Shown one piece after another: positions 1 through 8,082 of a stretch of 64,000 bases of DNA. The notes beneath the pieces are model-generated. The model was given only the letters and a program-made list of their open reading frames with translations, did not search any database and was not told where the DNA came from. The position numbers and the translations under genes were made by a program. The stretch is taken from assembly GCA_963210315.1 (NCBI GenBank), contig OY723245.1, positions 2,183,910 through 2,247,909 on the forward strand. The letters run 5' to 3'. The stretch's first letter is position 1, and the number at the start of each line of letters is the position of its first letter. This stretch comes from Rhynchopus euleeides (taxonomy: Eukaryota; Euglenozoa; Diplonemea; Diplonemida; Diplonemidae).

Positions 1-2
1 CC

Positions 3-232
3 GGGTCCAATTTTGACCCCCCCCCCCCCCCCCCCCCGGACATTTCCCGAATTTCCCGCCCGGACATGTCCGGGCGGACATCCGGACATCCAGAAATGTC
101 CGCCCCGGACAGGGCGGACATGTCCGGGCGGACATTTTCTGGTGTCCGGATGTCCGGGCGGACATGTCCGGACCCGGAAATTCGGGAAATCCAATTTTGA
201 CCCCCCCCCCCGGACATGTCCGGCCAGGACCT
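3..232. repeat. CATG-palindrome foldback repeat with C-tracts
   Basis: Positions 41-190 form a near-perfect inverted repeat. The left arm, from about 41 to 105, is mirrored by the right arm, from about 116 to 190. Both arms are built from GGACATGTCCGG-type palindromes. The unit is flanked on each side by a direct copy of AATTTTGACCCCC followed by a C-tract (about 9-37 and 193-210). It could form a cruciform and looks like a foldback element. No coding potential is credible here. Confidence 0.7.
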
Positions 233-364
233 CAATAGTTTGATTTTTGGTCCAGAAAATAGTTTGAAAATTTTTGAAATCTGCATGGTTATCAACAGAT
301 CTTACCCCCATTTTTTCCCGAAACCCGTCGAGCATGTCTTCGTCGTCGTAATTTTTTTTCTGTT

Positions 365-437
365 AAGATCTTAGTGAAAAAAAGCACAAAAATTAAGATC
401 TTAGTATTTTTTTCGAAGATCTTAGGTAAGATCTTAG
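365..437. repeat. Left subterminal AAGATCTTAG repeats of the hAT element
   Basis: Four copies of the palindrome AAGATCTTAG lie within 73 bp in an AT-rich setting. They mirror the cluster at 3799-3841 and are probable transposase-binding sites. Confidence 0.6.
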
Positions 438-721
438 TTTTTTTGCAAATATCCTTTCGTATTCTTGCTGGAATACTACAGACACACGGCACATCCCAGT
501 CAGGAGTGCAGGCTTCGCTGTCCCGTAAACGGAGAGCGTTTGGGGTGCACAAATAGATCACGTCAAACAGTACAGGAGGAGTTGAAAACCCCATTCCTGT
601 TTCACCAACAGGGTTAGAAACCTCATTTCCCCCCCTTCATTCGCTAAGCAGCCTCACCCAACCCCGGGGTTGAAAACCCCGTCCCATGACTTGGAACATT
701 TCTGATACATGCAACTGACCG

Positions 722-789
722 CCCCCCCCCCCCCCACACTCTTCTACTCTTTACCCCCCCCCCCACACACACACACACACACACACACC
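722..789. repeat. C-tracts and (AC)n microsatellite
   Basis: A run of 14 C is followed after about 20 nt by a second C-tract and then about ten AC dinucleotides. It lies between the transposase stop codon and the left end of the hAT element. The wider stretch 440-836 holds no other gene. Confidence 0.8.
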
Positions 790-836
790 CATCCCCGGAG
801 TTGAAAACCCCAGGACTGAGGACGTTTCTGAGATCA

Positions 837-3581
837 TCACGACAGGTCAACTTCCTGGCAACCACCGTTGTTCCTCACCTTGGGGAAGGAATGCCTGAGA
901 TGGCTCTGTGGGTATCTGACCGCCAGGTCCTGGTTGCAGTGATGAAACACGATACTTGCCATCACGTCAGGCTTTGCGGCGCTGCGGTTGGCAGGAAGAG
1001 CATCTTTCCCTACGCTGAACACCGAGTCGCAGCCGGTGGTAGCTGCAGGCACCGCCAGCAGGTCCAGGGAAAGGCACCGGAGCCCCTCGCCAGCAGACGT
1101 GTACTTCTCCCAGAAGCCGACAGCTGAGGCCTTGTCCTTGCCGGTGGGTTTGCCTTTCGCGAATTTTCCGAGTCCAGCCAGGTATGTGCTCCATGCCTCC
1201 ACGGTGACAACAGCTGAGAACTGAGGGAGGGCAAGTTGCAGCTGCTCAAAAGGAAGGAGGGTTTTGCATGTCTGCATCAGCAGGGCCTGCTGTGGGCACA
1301 AATGCCGCACGCCACGCCAGAACCAGTACCCGCTCTCTCCTTTATTTCCCCACCAGAGGCGCTTGAGTGACTCGCTCAGCAGGACAGCCACCGGTGAAGC
1401 ACTCTCGGAGAGGTCGGGGTGGGTGTTGACTCTCTGGAGGTAGGCCTCTTCGGCCTCACCCCTGGCTATCCCGCCGGCCTCGTCGAGGTCGTGGATGCAG
1501 TCCTCTATGTCCCCCCAAACCTGGTGCGCATGCGGCTCGGCAGAGGGGTCGGAGTACTTTCGAAAGACGCGCAGCAGGGGTGCCGTGTTGTCACACATCA
1601 TCTTGAGGTCGGCGTGGAGGGTGGCAGTGCTGTAGCGGTCCAGCAGGCTTCGCAGAACATTTAAGCTGCTGCATGGCTTCTGCGTGTTCTTGAGCTCCAA
1701 AGCCGCGAAGCTGTGGAGGGCCGCCAGCCTGTCACGGCAGTGCAGGTAGCACTTCAGGCTCGCTTCGTACCGCGTGTCGCTGAGCAGGGGGCATCTGACA
1801 CAGGGGGGTGCGCTCTCGGGGATCTTCTCCTGTAGCTCAGCGAGCTTACCCCGTGCGGCGGCGAGCAACCCGTCGAAGTCCGCTGCCTCTGTGAGGGCCG
1901 CCAGCCCCGGGGGGACCTCGCTGCGGTAGACAGCAAACAGCGCCTCCTTCTCCCGCGGCTTCGCGACGGCAGCCATCCCGCTCATCCGCTCCACCAGTTC
2001 TGCCAGCACGTCAGCTCCGGCAGGCTCCAACACCTTCTGCTGCGCTTCAACGTAGCGACGCGCCCTGTTCTTGCAGTCCTCCCCTGAAAACAGGGCATCC
2101 AGCAGGGATACGAGCACGTATGACAGCACGCCACTGGCGGGGTCTGTGAAATCCCCAAGTTCGACTCTTGCCAAGAACTCGAGTTTCTGCTTCTTGAGCC
2201 ACTTATCAGCGGAATCCGCAGCGTTGTTGGCGATGTGGGGGATGCACGACACCCACGGGATGCCGAGTTCCGCGTCGACCTCCCTGCTTGCTGCCCCGTT
2301 TCTCCCGCCGCGATCAGAACGCACCATCATTGGGGCGCTCAGGCCCAGTTTCTCCCACTCCTCCTTCAGGACCGTTGCTACAGGCGCATCAGTGAGGGGC
2401 ACCACCAGCACAGCACTGAAGCTCCGTGCTGAACATACCATCGAGATCAGCTGCGTTCCCAGCAGCGATCCACAGTCGTGCAGCACTGACCACCTCCGCC
2501 CCTTGAGTCGGTCTGTGATGGCCGCACGACTTTCCTCCATCACCTTGGGACTATTCCTCGTCACGACGGGCCCAAGGCGTGGAACGTACCGCGGGATGGT
2601 GATGCCATTGAGAACCTCAAGGGCGGTGTGCAGCGCAGCGGGGGTGATGCCTGCGTAGAGCGCAGCCTTTGTCGCCTTGAGTTCGAAGCAAGACGTGTGA
2701 CGTGAAGCCAACCCAGGGATGGTCTTCTGCGCTGCCTCATCCTGGGCAGCCGCCTTCGCCACCTTGTCTAGGTGCTTCCCCCCCGTGAAGTGGCCCCGCA
2801 CATCAAGGGCCTGGGACCCGGGGTTCCACAGGCGGGAGCACGTCTGACAGGCGGGAACCATCTGCCCCTCTTCAAACATCCTCAGAAGGGACGCTCTGTT
2901 GATGAAACCTGCGGGTGCCTTGCCGAGCTCCACCTGTGAGCAGGTGTCGAACTCGTCGATCACATCTATCAGAGGTGCAGCAAGGTCGTAGGCCTTCACC
3001 TTCGCCTGCTCCGGAATGTTGGCGGCAGCCCCCTTCTCAGCGATCCGTGCCGATGCCGCACGCCTCTCAACTGTGGAGGGAAGGGGCTGCCGTCCCTGCG
3101 TCTGTGGCACTGTGTCACTCCCAGGCCCTTGCTGTCGATTGCGGATCCGGAACTTCGCCACAGCCTCCGCCACCTCCCCCTTTGACCGCTTCAGCTTTCT
3201 GCCCTCTTCTTGCACTTCCCCATTCGCAAGCCTCGTGTAGATGCCCAGCTCCACAGCCTCGTCGACAAGCGCCGGCTTGCGCTTCTTCCCCAGCTGCTTG
3301 GACAGCGTGTCCACCGCTTGCGTTAGAGGCGTGTCCACCTGAGCAGGCGGCTCCGCCTGAGCGGGCGGCCCTGCTGGCTCCTCCTCCTGCTCCTCGTCCG
3401 CGGGGGCAGGCTGGGGTTCAGGCTCCGGCTGCGCGGGGTCCGCCGGGGGCAGGCTGTCCATTTCCACGTCATGATCACCTGCCCCACTCATGATGGCCCT
3501 GGCTTTGTGGATGATGATTGTGGCGAGGCATGTTGGGGTGGGGTTTGCGGCAAGCAGCTCATCGGCGACAGCAAGACACAC
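837..3581 (-). CDS. hAT-family transposase (914 codons, intact)
   Basis: This would catalyse cut-and-paste transposition of the surrounding element in the nucleus. The N-terminal third is acidic, then basic and Pro/Gln-rich. A CxxC...HxxxxxH zinc-finger-like segment in the middle (CQTC...HFTGGKH) fits a BED-type DNA-binding finger. The central part carries a DRGGRN segment followed by a CIPHIANNAADSADKW-like helix, as in hAT catalytic cores. The C-terminus has the hAT dimerisation signature (GCDSVFSVGKDALPANRS followed by a hydrophobic helix and N). There are no internal stops or frameshifts over 2.7 kb. The longest frame starts at 3581. The methionine at 3491, just before an acidic stretch, is an alternative start. 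Family assignment is from motifs seen; activity is inferred from the intact frame and paired ends. Confidence 0.82.
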   Translation of the reverse strand: MCLAVADELLAANPTPTCLATIIIHKARAIMSGAGDHDVEMDSLPPADPAQPEPEPQPAPADEEQEEEPAGPPAQAEPPAQVDTPLTQAVDTLSKQLGKKRKPALVDEAVELGIYTRLANGEVQEEGRKLKRSKGEVAEAVAKFRIRNRQQGPGSDTVPQTQGRQPLPSTVERRAASARIAEKGAAANIPEQAKVKAYDLAAPLIDVIDEFDTCSQVELGKAPAGFINRASLLRMFEEGQMVPACQTCSRLWNPGSQALDVRGHFTGGKHLDKVAKAAAQDEAAQKTIPGLASRHTSCFELKATKAALYAGITPAALHTALEVLNGITIPRYVPRLGPVVTRNSPKVMEESRAAITDRLKGRRWSVLHDCGSLLGTQLISMVCSARSFSAVLVVPLTDAPVATVLKEEWEKLGLSAPMMVRSDRGGRNGAASREVDAELGIPWVSCIPHIANNAADSADKWLKKQKLEFLARVELGDFTDPASGVLSYVLVSLLDALFSGEDCKNRARRYVEAQQKVLEPAGADVLAELVERMSGMAAVAKPREKEALFAVYRSEVPPGLAALTEAADFDGLLAAARGKLAELQEKIPESAPPCVRCPLLSDTRYEASLKCYLHCRDRLAALHSFAALELKNTQKPCSSLNVLRSLLDRYSTATLHADLKMMCDNTAPLLRVFRKYSDPSAEPHAHQVWGDIEDCIHDLDEAGGIARGEAEEAYLQRVNTHPDLSESASPVAVLLSESLKRLWWGNKGESGYWFWRGVRHLCPQQALLMQTCKTLLPFEQLQLALPQFSAVVTVEAWSTYLAGLGKFAKGKPTGKDKASAVGFWEKYTSAGEGLRCLSLDLLAVPAATTGCDSVFSVGKDALPANRSAAKPDVMASIVFHHCNQDLAVRYPQSHLRHSFPKVRNNGGCQEVDLS

Positions 3582-3798
3582 TCAGGAACAGGCACAGATT
3601 GCGATCAGGAGGGATTTGTGGGGGAGAAGGTAAGCTATGAAATGCAGTCACAACACCGTTCAGCCGCAACCGCTCTCAGTCAGTATATGTTTGCTGACGC
3701 CGTGCATTGTGTCGTACGCTGCCGGCAGGAAAAATCGTCCTGGGCCTCGTCAGGGAGTGTATCTCCAGTCAGTCAACAAGGAATATGGGGGAAAAACT

Positions 3799-3841
3799 AA
3801 GATCTTAGCTAAGATCTTAGTAAAAAATACCAAGATCTTAG
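3799..3841. repeat. Right subterminal AAGATCTTAG repeats of the hAT element
   Basis: Three AAGATCTTAG palindromes at 3799, 3811 and 3832, plus a diverged one near 3860, mirror the left cluster. The stretch 3582-3798 upstream of the transposase holds no recognised gene and probably contains its promoter. Confidence 0.6.
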
Positions 3842-3963
3842 GAAAATTGAAAATTTTACAAAGATCTTTAAAAAAGCCGTTTTCCAGCCAACATCTTCGT
3901 AAAGATCTGTTGAAAACCATGAATCTGGGTGCCCAAAAAAAAATTTCCTAAGACCGGCGATTT

Positions 3964-4910
3964 GTAGGGGGACCCTTTCGAATTTTTTTTTGGGGAAGGG
4001 TAAATTGAACGTTTTTGGCCAAATGAAGCCACTGCGACCATTCCCGGGCCTCAGAAATCAGATTTTGGCCCCTCAAATGCGGTGCCGGTCCGGACAAAAA
4101 ATCGAAAAAATCGTGAAAAATGGCCCATTTTCCCCAGCCAAAAATGGGCCAAAAATGCCCCCCGGACACCCCCAGAGACATGTCCTAATCCGGGGTGCCA
4201 GTAGGGGGGACCTTTCGATTTTTTTTTCGAGGAGAGGTCAATTGAACGTTTTTGGACATCTGAGGCCACTGCGACCATTCCCAGGCCTCGGAAATGAGAT
4301 TTTTGGCCCTCAAATGGGGTACCGGTCCCCACGAAATTCCGAAAAAAATCATGAAAATCGAAAGGTCCCACGCACCAAATTCTGCCCAAAAATCGTCAAA
4401 AATGGACATGTCATACGCAGCAAGGGGGCAAACCACTCCCCAATGCTCAATGATTCCACGGCAAGCCAGATTTTCTGATCAATTGGTTTGTTTGAGCATG
4501 TTCCTGGCCCTTGTTTGGAAAGTAGATGACCCCTGGCTGGAGAGGACGGTTGTGCTCGACCGGACGGAGAGAGAACTTTCTCCATATCCACCTCCACTCC
4601 ACAATGCCACAAGTGGCAGGAAGGCCGGGTGTTACAGGCCTCAACCAGGGTTCCAAGGCTCTCCACTTCCTGGCTGCGTCAGGGATCACCGGGTACAGCG
4701 AGCAGGATTCCCTGTCCTGACACCCCAGCATGTACCACCGGAAGAACCCGAAACAGCAGCCGCCCCTCATGGGGGTTGCAAGAGGCACGGAAATCGTTCA
4801 AATCGGACCAAGTCCGAAAATTCGGCACTTTCTTGGGTACAAATTGCGGTCCGAAATTTTCCGATTTTTTGAAAAAAGGCTAATTCTGTAAGGGGGACCT
4901 TTTCGAATTT
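3964..4910. repeat. Degenerate tandem repeat, period about 238 bp
   Basis: Two diverged units start with TAGGGGGACC-like boxes at about 3964 and 4202. They share the blocks TTGAACGTTTTTGG and GCCACTGCGACCATTCCC at matching offsets. A third, partial start appears at about 4889 (AAGGGGGACCTTTTCG). The intervening stretch 4440-4888 has no convincing ORF. The same GTAGGGGGACC box recurs at 7305, so this is a dispersed family. It is not coding. Confidence 0.65.
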
Positions 4911-5096
4911 TTTTTTTCGGGCACTTTTTCCACAAGGAAATGTCCGCCCTGTCCGCTACTGTCCACTACCGATTTCAAGGATCCTCCTAAATATGGCCAT
5001 AATTACACGCCACCCCAAAACAGGCCAAATCACACACACCCTAACAAATTTGTGACTCGTCCATAATTTTTGTACAAAAAAAAGCCTAATTTCAGA

Positions 5097-5226
5097 AAAT
5101 TATGAGCCAGAAATTTTCACTTGAGTGAGTAGGGGGCACTCGTCTCTGTAAACCCACTCGCTTCGCTCGTGGGTTTAACCGACTCGTGACCCCTACTCAC
5201 TCGCGTGAAATTATGGCTCATAATTT
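5097..5226. repeat. 130-bp imperfect hairpin with a GCTTCGC apex
   Basis: The arms run from AAATTATGAGCC inward through GAGTGAGTAGGGG and AAACCCAC. They fold back on the matching right arm, which ends at 5226. The apex at 5160-5166 is GCTTCGC, the complement of GCGAAGC. It looks like a foldback MITE. No clear target duplication is visible. Confidence 0.7.
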
Positions 5227-5287
5227 AACTGCAATTATATGCTATAATTGCCATCTTCCCAAAAATTAATTTCCGCTTGAAAAGTTA

Positions 5288-7046
5288 CAGGGGGGGGTCA
5301 AATATACGTACTTAGTACTACTATTCGGCGAACGCGCGGGCCTAAATCGACCTCGCCAGAAAATTAATAAATAGTTTGCGAGCGAATAGACGTACTAAGT
5401 ACGTCTATTCAACTTTTCCTAAAAACGCTGTTTGCAGGGGCTCTGCGGGGCTGTTTGGTCCACCAGGGGCGCGCTGGTCACTGCTGTCGTCCGTCTCTCA
5501 CTTCTTCTGCCTTCCGGTCGAGTATCCGCTCTGTTCTCGTCCTACCACTCGCCCCTCATTTGGTTTCGTACCGTTTTGATTTGTATTGCCCCCCCCCCCC
5601 CTGGTTGACATTCTTGTTGAGTTAGTGAAAGCATACACAGTTCATCAGAGCTGTCAGCTTCACTGTCGGTGGTTGGTTGGTGCGTTGATGCTTAAAAAAA
5701 AGATGTGAAAAAGACAAGCCACAACCAGCACGCCCCAACTTACTTCTTCTTCAAGTTCTTGGGCTTGCTGGGGCAAGTCTGCATGTTGTGCCCAGGCTTC
5801 CTACACCCTTTGCAGAGCCTGCGGTGTTTGTTGGGAGTCTGGGTGGTCGGGGACGCTGCGCGCTTCTTTTCGGAGGACTGGGAGGACTGGGAAGGCTGTG
5901 TCTGTGTGAGAGAGTTCACACGAACCGGCTTCGCCCATGCCAAGATGCTTGACTGTTGGGTTGGCTGAGACACAACTTTCTTTTGGGTGGACTGCTTCTC
6001 TGTGCTCTCTTTTGCCTTCCCGTCCAACCCAGGTTCAAGGTCCGCACCACCAGCCTCAGGGTATGTTTCTGTGCTTGGTGCGAAGGTGAGGTCCGGACAA
6101 AGGGAGCTCTTCACGAACCCGTCCTCCTCACCCGACACCTTCAGCACGTACCCCATATCCCGCAAGCGCTCGGCTACCAGCGTGCCCTGGCCCGGGCCAG
6201 TTGGTTGAAGGAAGGCCGGGGAGCGCATGGCGGTGGCCCATCCTCGAATATCTTGAACAGGAGGCATTCCATCAGCAGGAGGCACATGAAAGCATCGGAC
6301 GTCATCATTATGTCGGACACCAGCCGAAGCTATTGGCTCTGTTGGTGGATGGTGAAATCTGGGCAGTTGGATTGCGGGTTTGCGGGCGTGTGTTGATCAG
6401 TGCTGCACAACAGGAGAGAATGTCAAACAACGTCAGGGAAGGGGGCTGCGGGGGGTGGGGGGTGGGCTCAGCTGGTCCTCGAAGGCTACATCTATGGTGA
6501 GGTGTGTCTGGGGCCATCCGTCCACATCTTCTCGTTGGTGGTAGGGACTGCGGACGCCGTAGATGAGGAGTCGTTTAATGCGCGCCGCTCTTCAGCAGTG
6601 ATTTTGACGCCTCTGGACCCCAGGAGTTTGCGGGTTTCCGGGTTTGCGGTCTTCAGCAGTGGTTCTGATGCCTCTGGACCGCAGGAGTTTGCGGGTTCGC
6701 TGGTTTCCCGTCCGTATGTGTCTGAGGGGGGATGCCCCGATTCCCTTCGTCACGACATATCTTTGAGCGTAGGTCACTTCCCCCCTCTACGGACCCCGTG
6801 CACCCTGGTTCCCCTAAGTGGCACCAATAGACCCCGTTGTCCCCATTCCTTGCCCCAAAGTTTGCAGATTTGTGTGTCTCCAAAAAGAAAATCTCAAAAA
6901 AAACGAAAAATTTCCCCAAAAAAAAGGGTGAAAAGTAAGTACTACTATTCAACGGCCCAACGTGCCCCAGAGCCCCAAAAAAATAAGTACTACTATTCGG
7001 CTAAGTACTACTATTCAACTAAGTACGTTTATTTGACCCCCCCCTG
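5288..7046. mobile_element. 1.76 kb DNA transposon with CAGGGGGGGGTCAAATA ends
   Basis: A 37-bp inverted repeat with one mismatch spans 5280-5316 and 7018-7054. The likely element termini are CAGGGGGGGGTCAAATA with a flanking TA on each side (5286-5287 and 7047-7048), as in Tc1/mariner-like elements. Inside the ends, TAGTACTACTATTC is repeated near 5313, 6938, 6983 and 7002. A zinc-knuckle ORF lies on the minus strand. The flanks AAAAGT and ACTTTT are themselves complementary, so the ends could extend slightly further out. Confidence 0.65.
5740..6396 (-). CDS. Zinc-knuckle protein of the 1.76 kb transposon (partial)
   Basis: The frame is open from 6396 to a stop at 5740-5742, about 218 codons. 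There is no ATG at its upstream end. A CAG lies just upstream at the minus-strand 3'-splice position, so this may be a final exon. The middle is rich in Gln, Ser, Thr and Pro. The C-terminus holds a CxxCxxxxHxxxxC knuckle (CKGCRKPGHNMQTC) followed by a lysine-rich tail. Such knuckles are common at the end of Mutator-like and related DDE transposases, but no catalytic domain is visible. A broken or multi-exon transposase is the likeliest reading. Confidence 0.45.
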   Translation of the reverse strand, partial: STHARKPAIQLPRFHHPPTEPIASAGVRHNDDVRCFHVPPADGMPPVQDIRGWATAMRSPAFLQPTGPGQGTLVAERLRDMGYVLKVSGEEDGFVKSSLCPDLTFAPSTETYPEAGGADLEPGLDGKAKESTEKQSTQKKVVSQPTQQSSILAWAKPVRVNSLTQTQPSQSSQSSEKKRAASPTTQTPNKHRRLCKGCRKPGHNMQTCPSKPKNLKKK

Positions 7047-7134
7047 TAACTTTTTAATTTTTCGGAGTAATTTTGATTAATTTTGCTGTTCCGGCGAATA
7101 ATCGAAAATTAATTTTTAATTTTTGGAAATTAAA

Positions 7135-7243
7135 GGGGGCCCTCGCTACCAAGTGTGACTGAGTGAGAAAAAGTGAGAAGTCAGCCACGTTTGGCTGAAA
7201 ACTGACGACTCGTGACTCACAGTGACTCGTAGCGAGGGCCCCC
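7135..7243. mobile_element. 109-bp foldback MITE, copy A
   Basis: It begins GGGGGCCCTCGCTAC and ends with the exact complement. It is flanked by the 3-bp direct repeat AAA (7132-7134 and 7244-7246). Length, termini and most of the interior match copies B and C. The whole unit folds into one imperfect hairpin. It is non-coding and sits in AT-rich DNA. Confidence 0.85.
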
Positions 7244-7898
7244 AAAAAGTTAAGTTTGAAAAATTGGCCATTTTTGGCCCTTTGAACACAAAAACGGACA
7301 AGTCGTAGGGGGACCCCAACACCCCAGAGACCCCCTTCTGGGACCAAAAAGTGCACGAAAGGGGTTAACACGGCCCAATTCGTTGATTTTGTGTATTTCC
7401 CTGCTAAAAAACGGTTTTTGTGTGGGCGAGTAGTTGTAGAAAATCGCGAAAAATGTCAAAAAATCGAAATTTTCACAGAGGCCCAAAAACGTGTTCCTGG
7501 GTGAAAAATGTGACCAAACACCGATTTCTGGCCATTTCTGGGTGGTTTTTGGGGGTTTCTGGCCATCTTTCAGCGATTTTTCTGGTCAGCAGAACCCACC
7601 CAGAAGCCCTTATAAAATGGCTGGTGGCAGTTTTGGGTCGAATTGAACAGAAGGACGAATTGCTCGCCAACTCGTTCGATACACGAAAATTTGGGCATTT
7701 TCCGTTACTCTGAACACATTCGCACACCATGAGAAAATTTCGAATTTGAGAGGCTGTGCCAAGCTCATCCCCTGTCTGCATCCCGGACCGTGGCCTATCG
7801 AACTGCCCGATTTTTCCCACTTTTCACCTTGCGTAGCTGGGGAGGGGCGATTAACTGCAATTAATTTCCGGAATTAATTTTTTGAAAAATTAATTCCG
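7244..7898. other. AT-leaning intergenic stretch, no gene seen
   Basis: This stretch contains a GTAGGGGGACC box at 7305 shared with the 3964-4910 repeats, and runs such as AAAATCGAAATTTT. Its last part (about 7850-7898) is an AT-rich palindromic block that continues after copy B. No supported ORF or RNA gene was found. Confidence 0.5.
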
Positions 7899-8007
7899 GG
7901 GGGCCCTCGCTACCAAGTGTGACTGAGTGAGAAAAAGTGAGAAGTCAGCCATGTTTGGCTGACAACTGACGACTCGTGACTCACAGTGACTCGTAGCGAG
8001 GGCCCCC
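7899..8007. mobile_element. 109-bp foldback MITE, copy B
   Basis: It has the same termini and length as copy A and differs from it at only a few interior bases. It is flanked by the 3-bp direct repeat CCG (7896-7898 and 8008-8010). It has inserted into an AT-rich palindrome whose halves (AATTAATTTTTTGAAAAATT and its complement) lie on either side. Confidence 0.85.
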
Positions 8008-8082
8008 CCGGAAATTAATTAAAATTAATTTTTCAAAAAATTAACTTTTCGGATAGCAAAAATTTAAAATTACAAAAATTAA

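Larger units (their letters stand above)
284..3920 (-). mobile_element. hAT-type DNA transposon, apparently complete
   Basis: A single transposase gene on the minus strand is enclosed by related ends. The left end (284-305) and the inverted right end (3898-3920) share CATGGTT-TCAACAGATCTT with one mismatch and a small indel. Subterminal AAGATCTTAG palindromes occur four times on the left (365, 395, 416, 428) and three times on the right (3799, 3811, 3832). GTTGAAAACC occurs at 581, 669, 800 and 3909, which suggests transposase binding sites. A 6-bp AATCTG sits outside both ends (278-283 and 3922-3927). It could be part of a target duplication, although hAT elements usually make 8 bp, so the exact ends are uncertain. 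Confidence 0.7.

Noticed and set aside
13..243. 76-codon ORF at the left edge
   Set aside because: Translation of a palindromic C-rich repeat, with no coding character.
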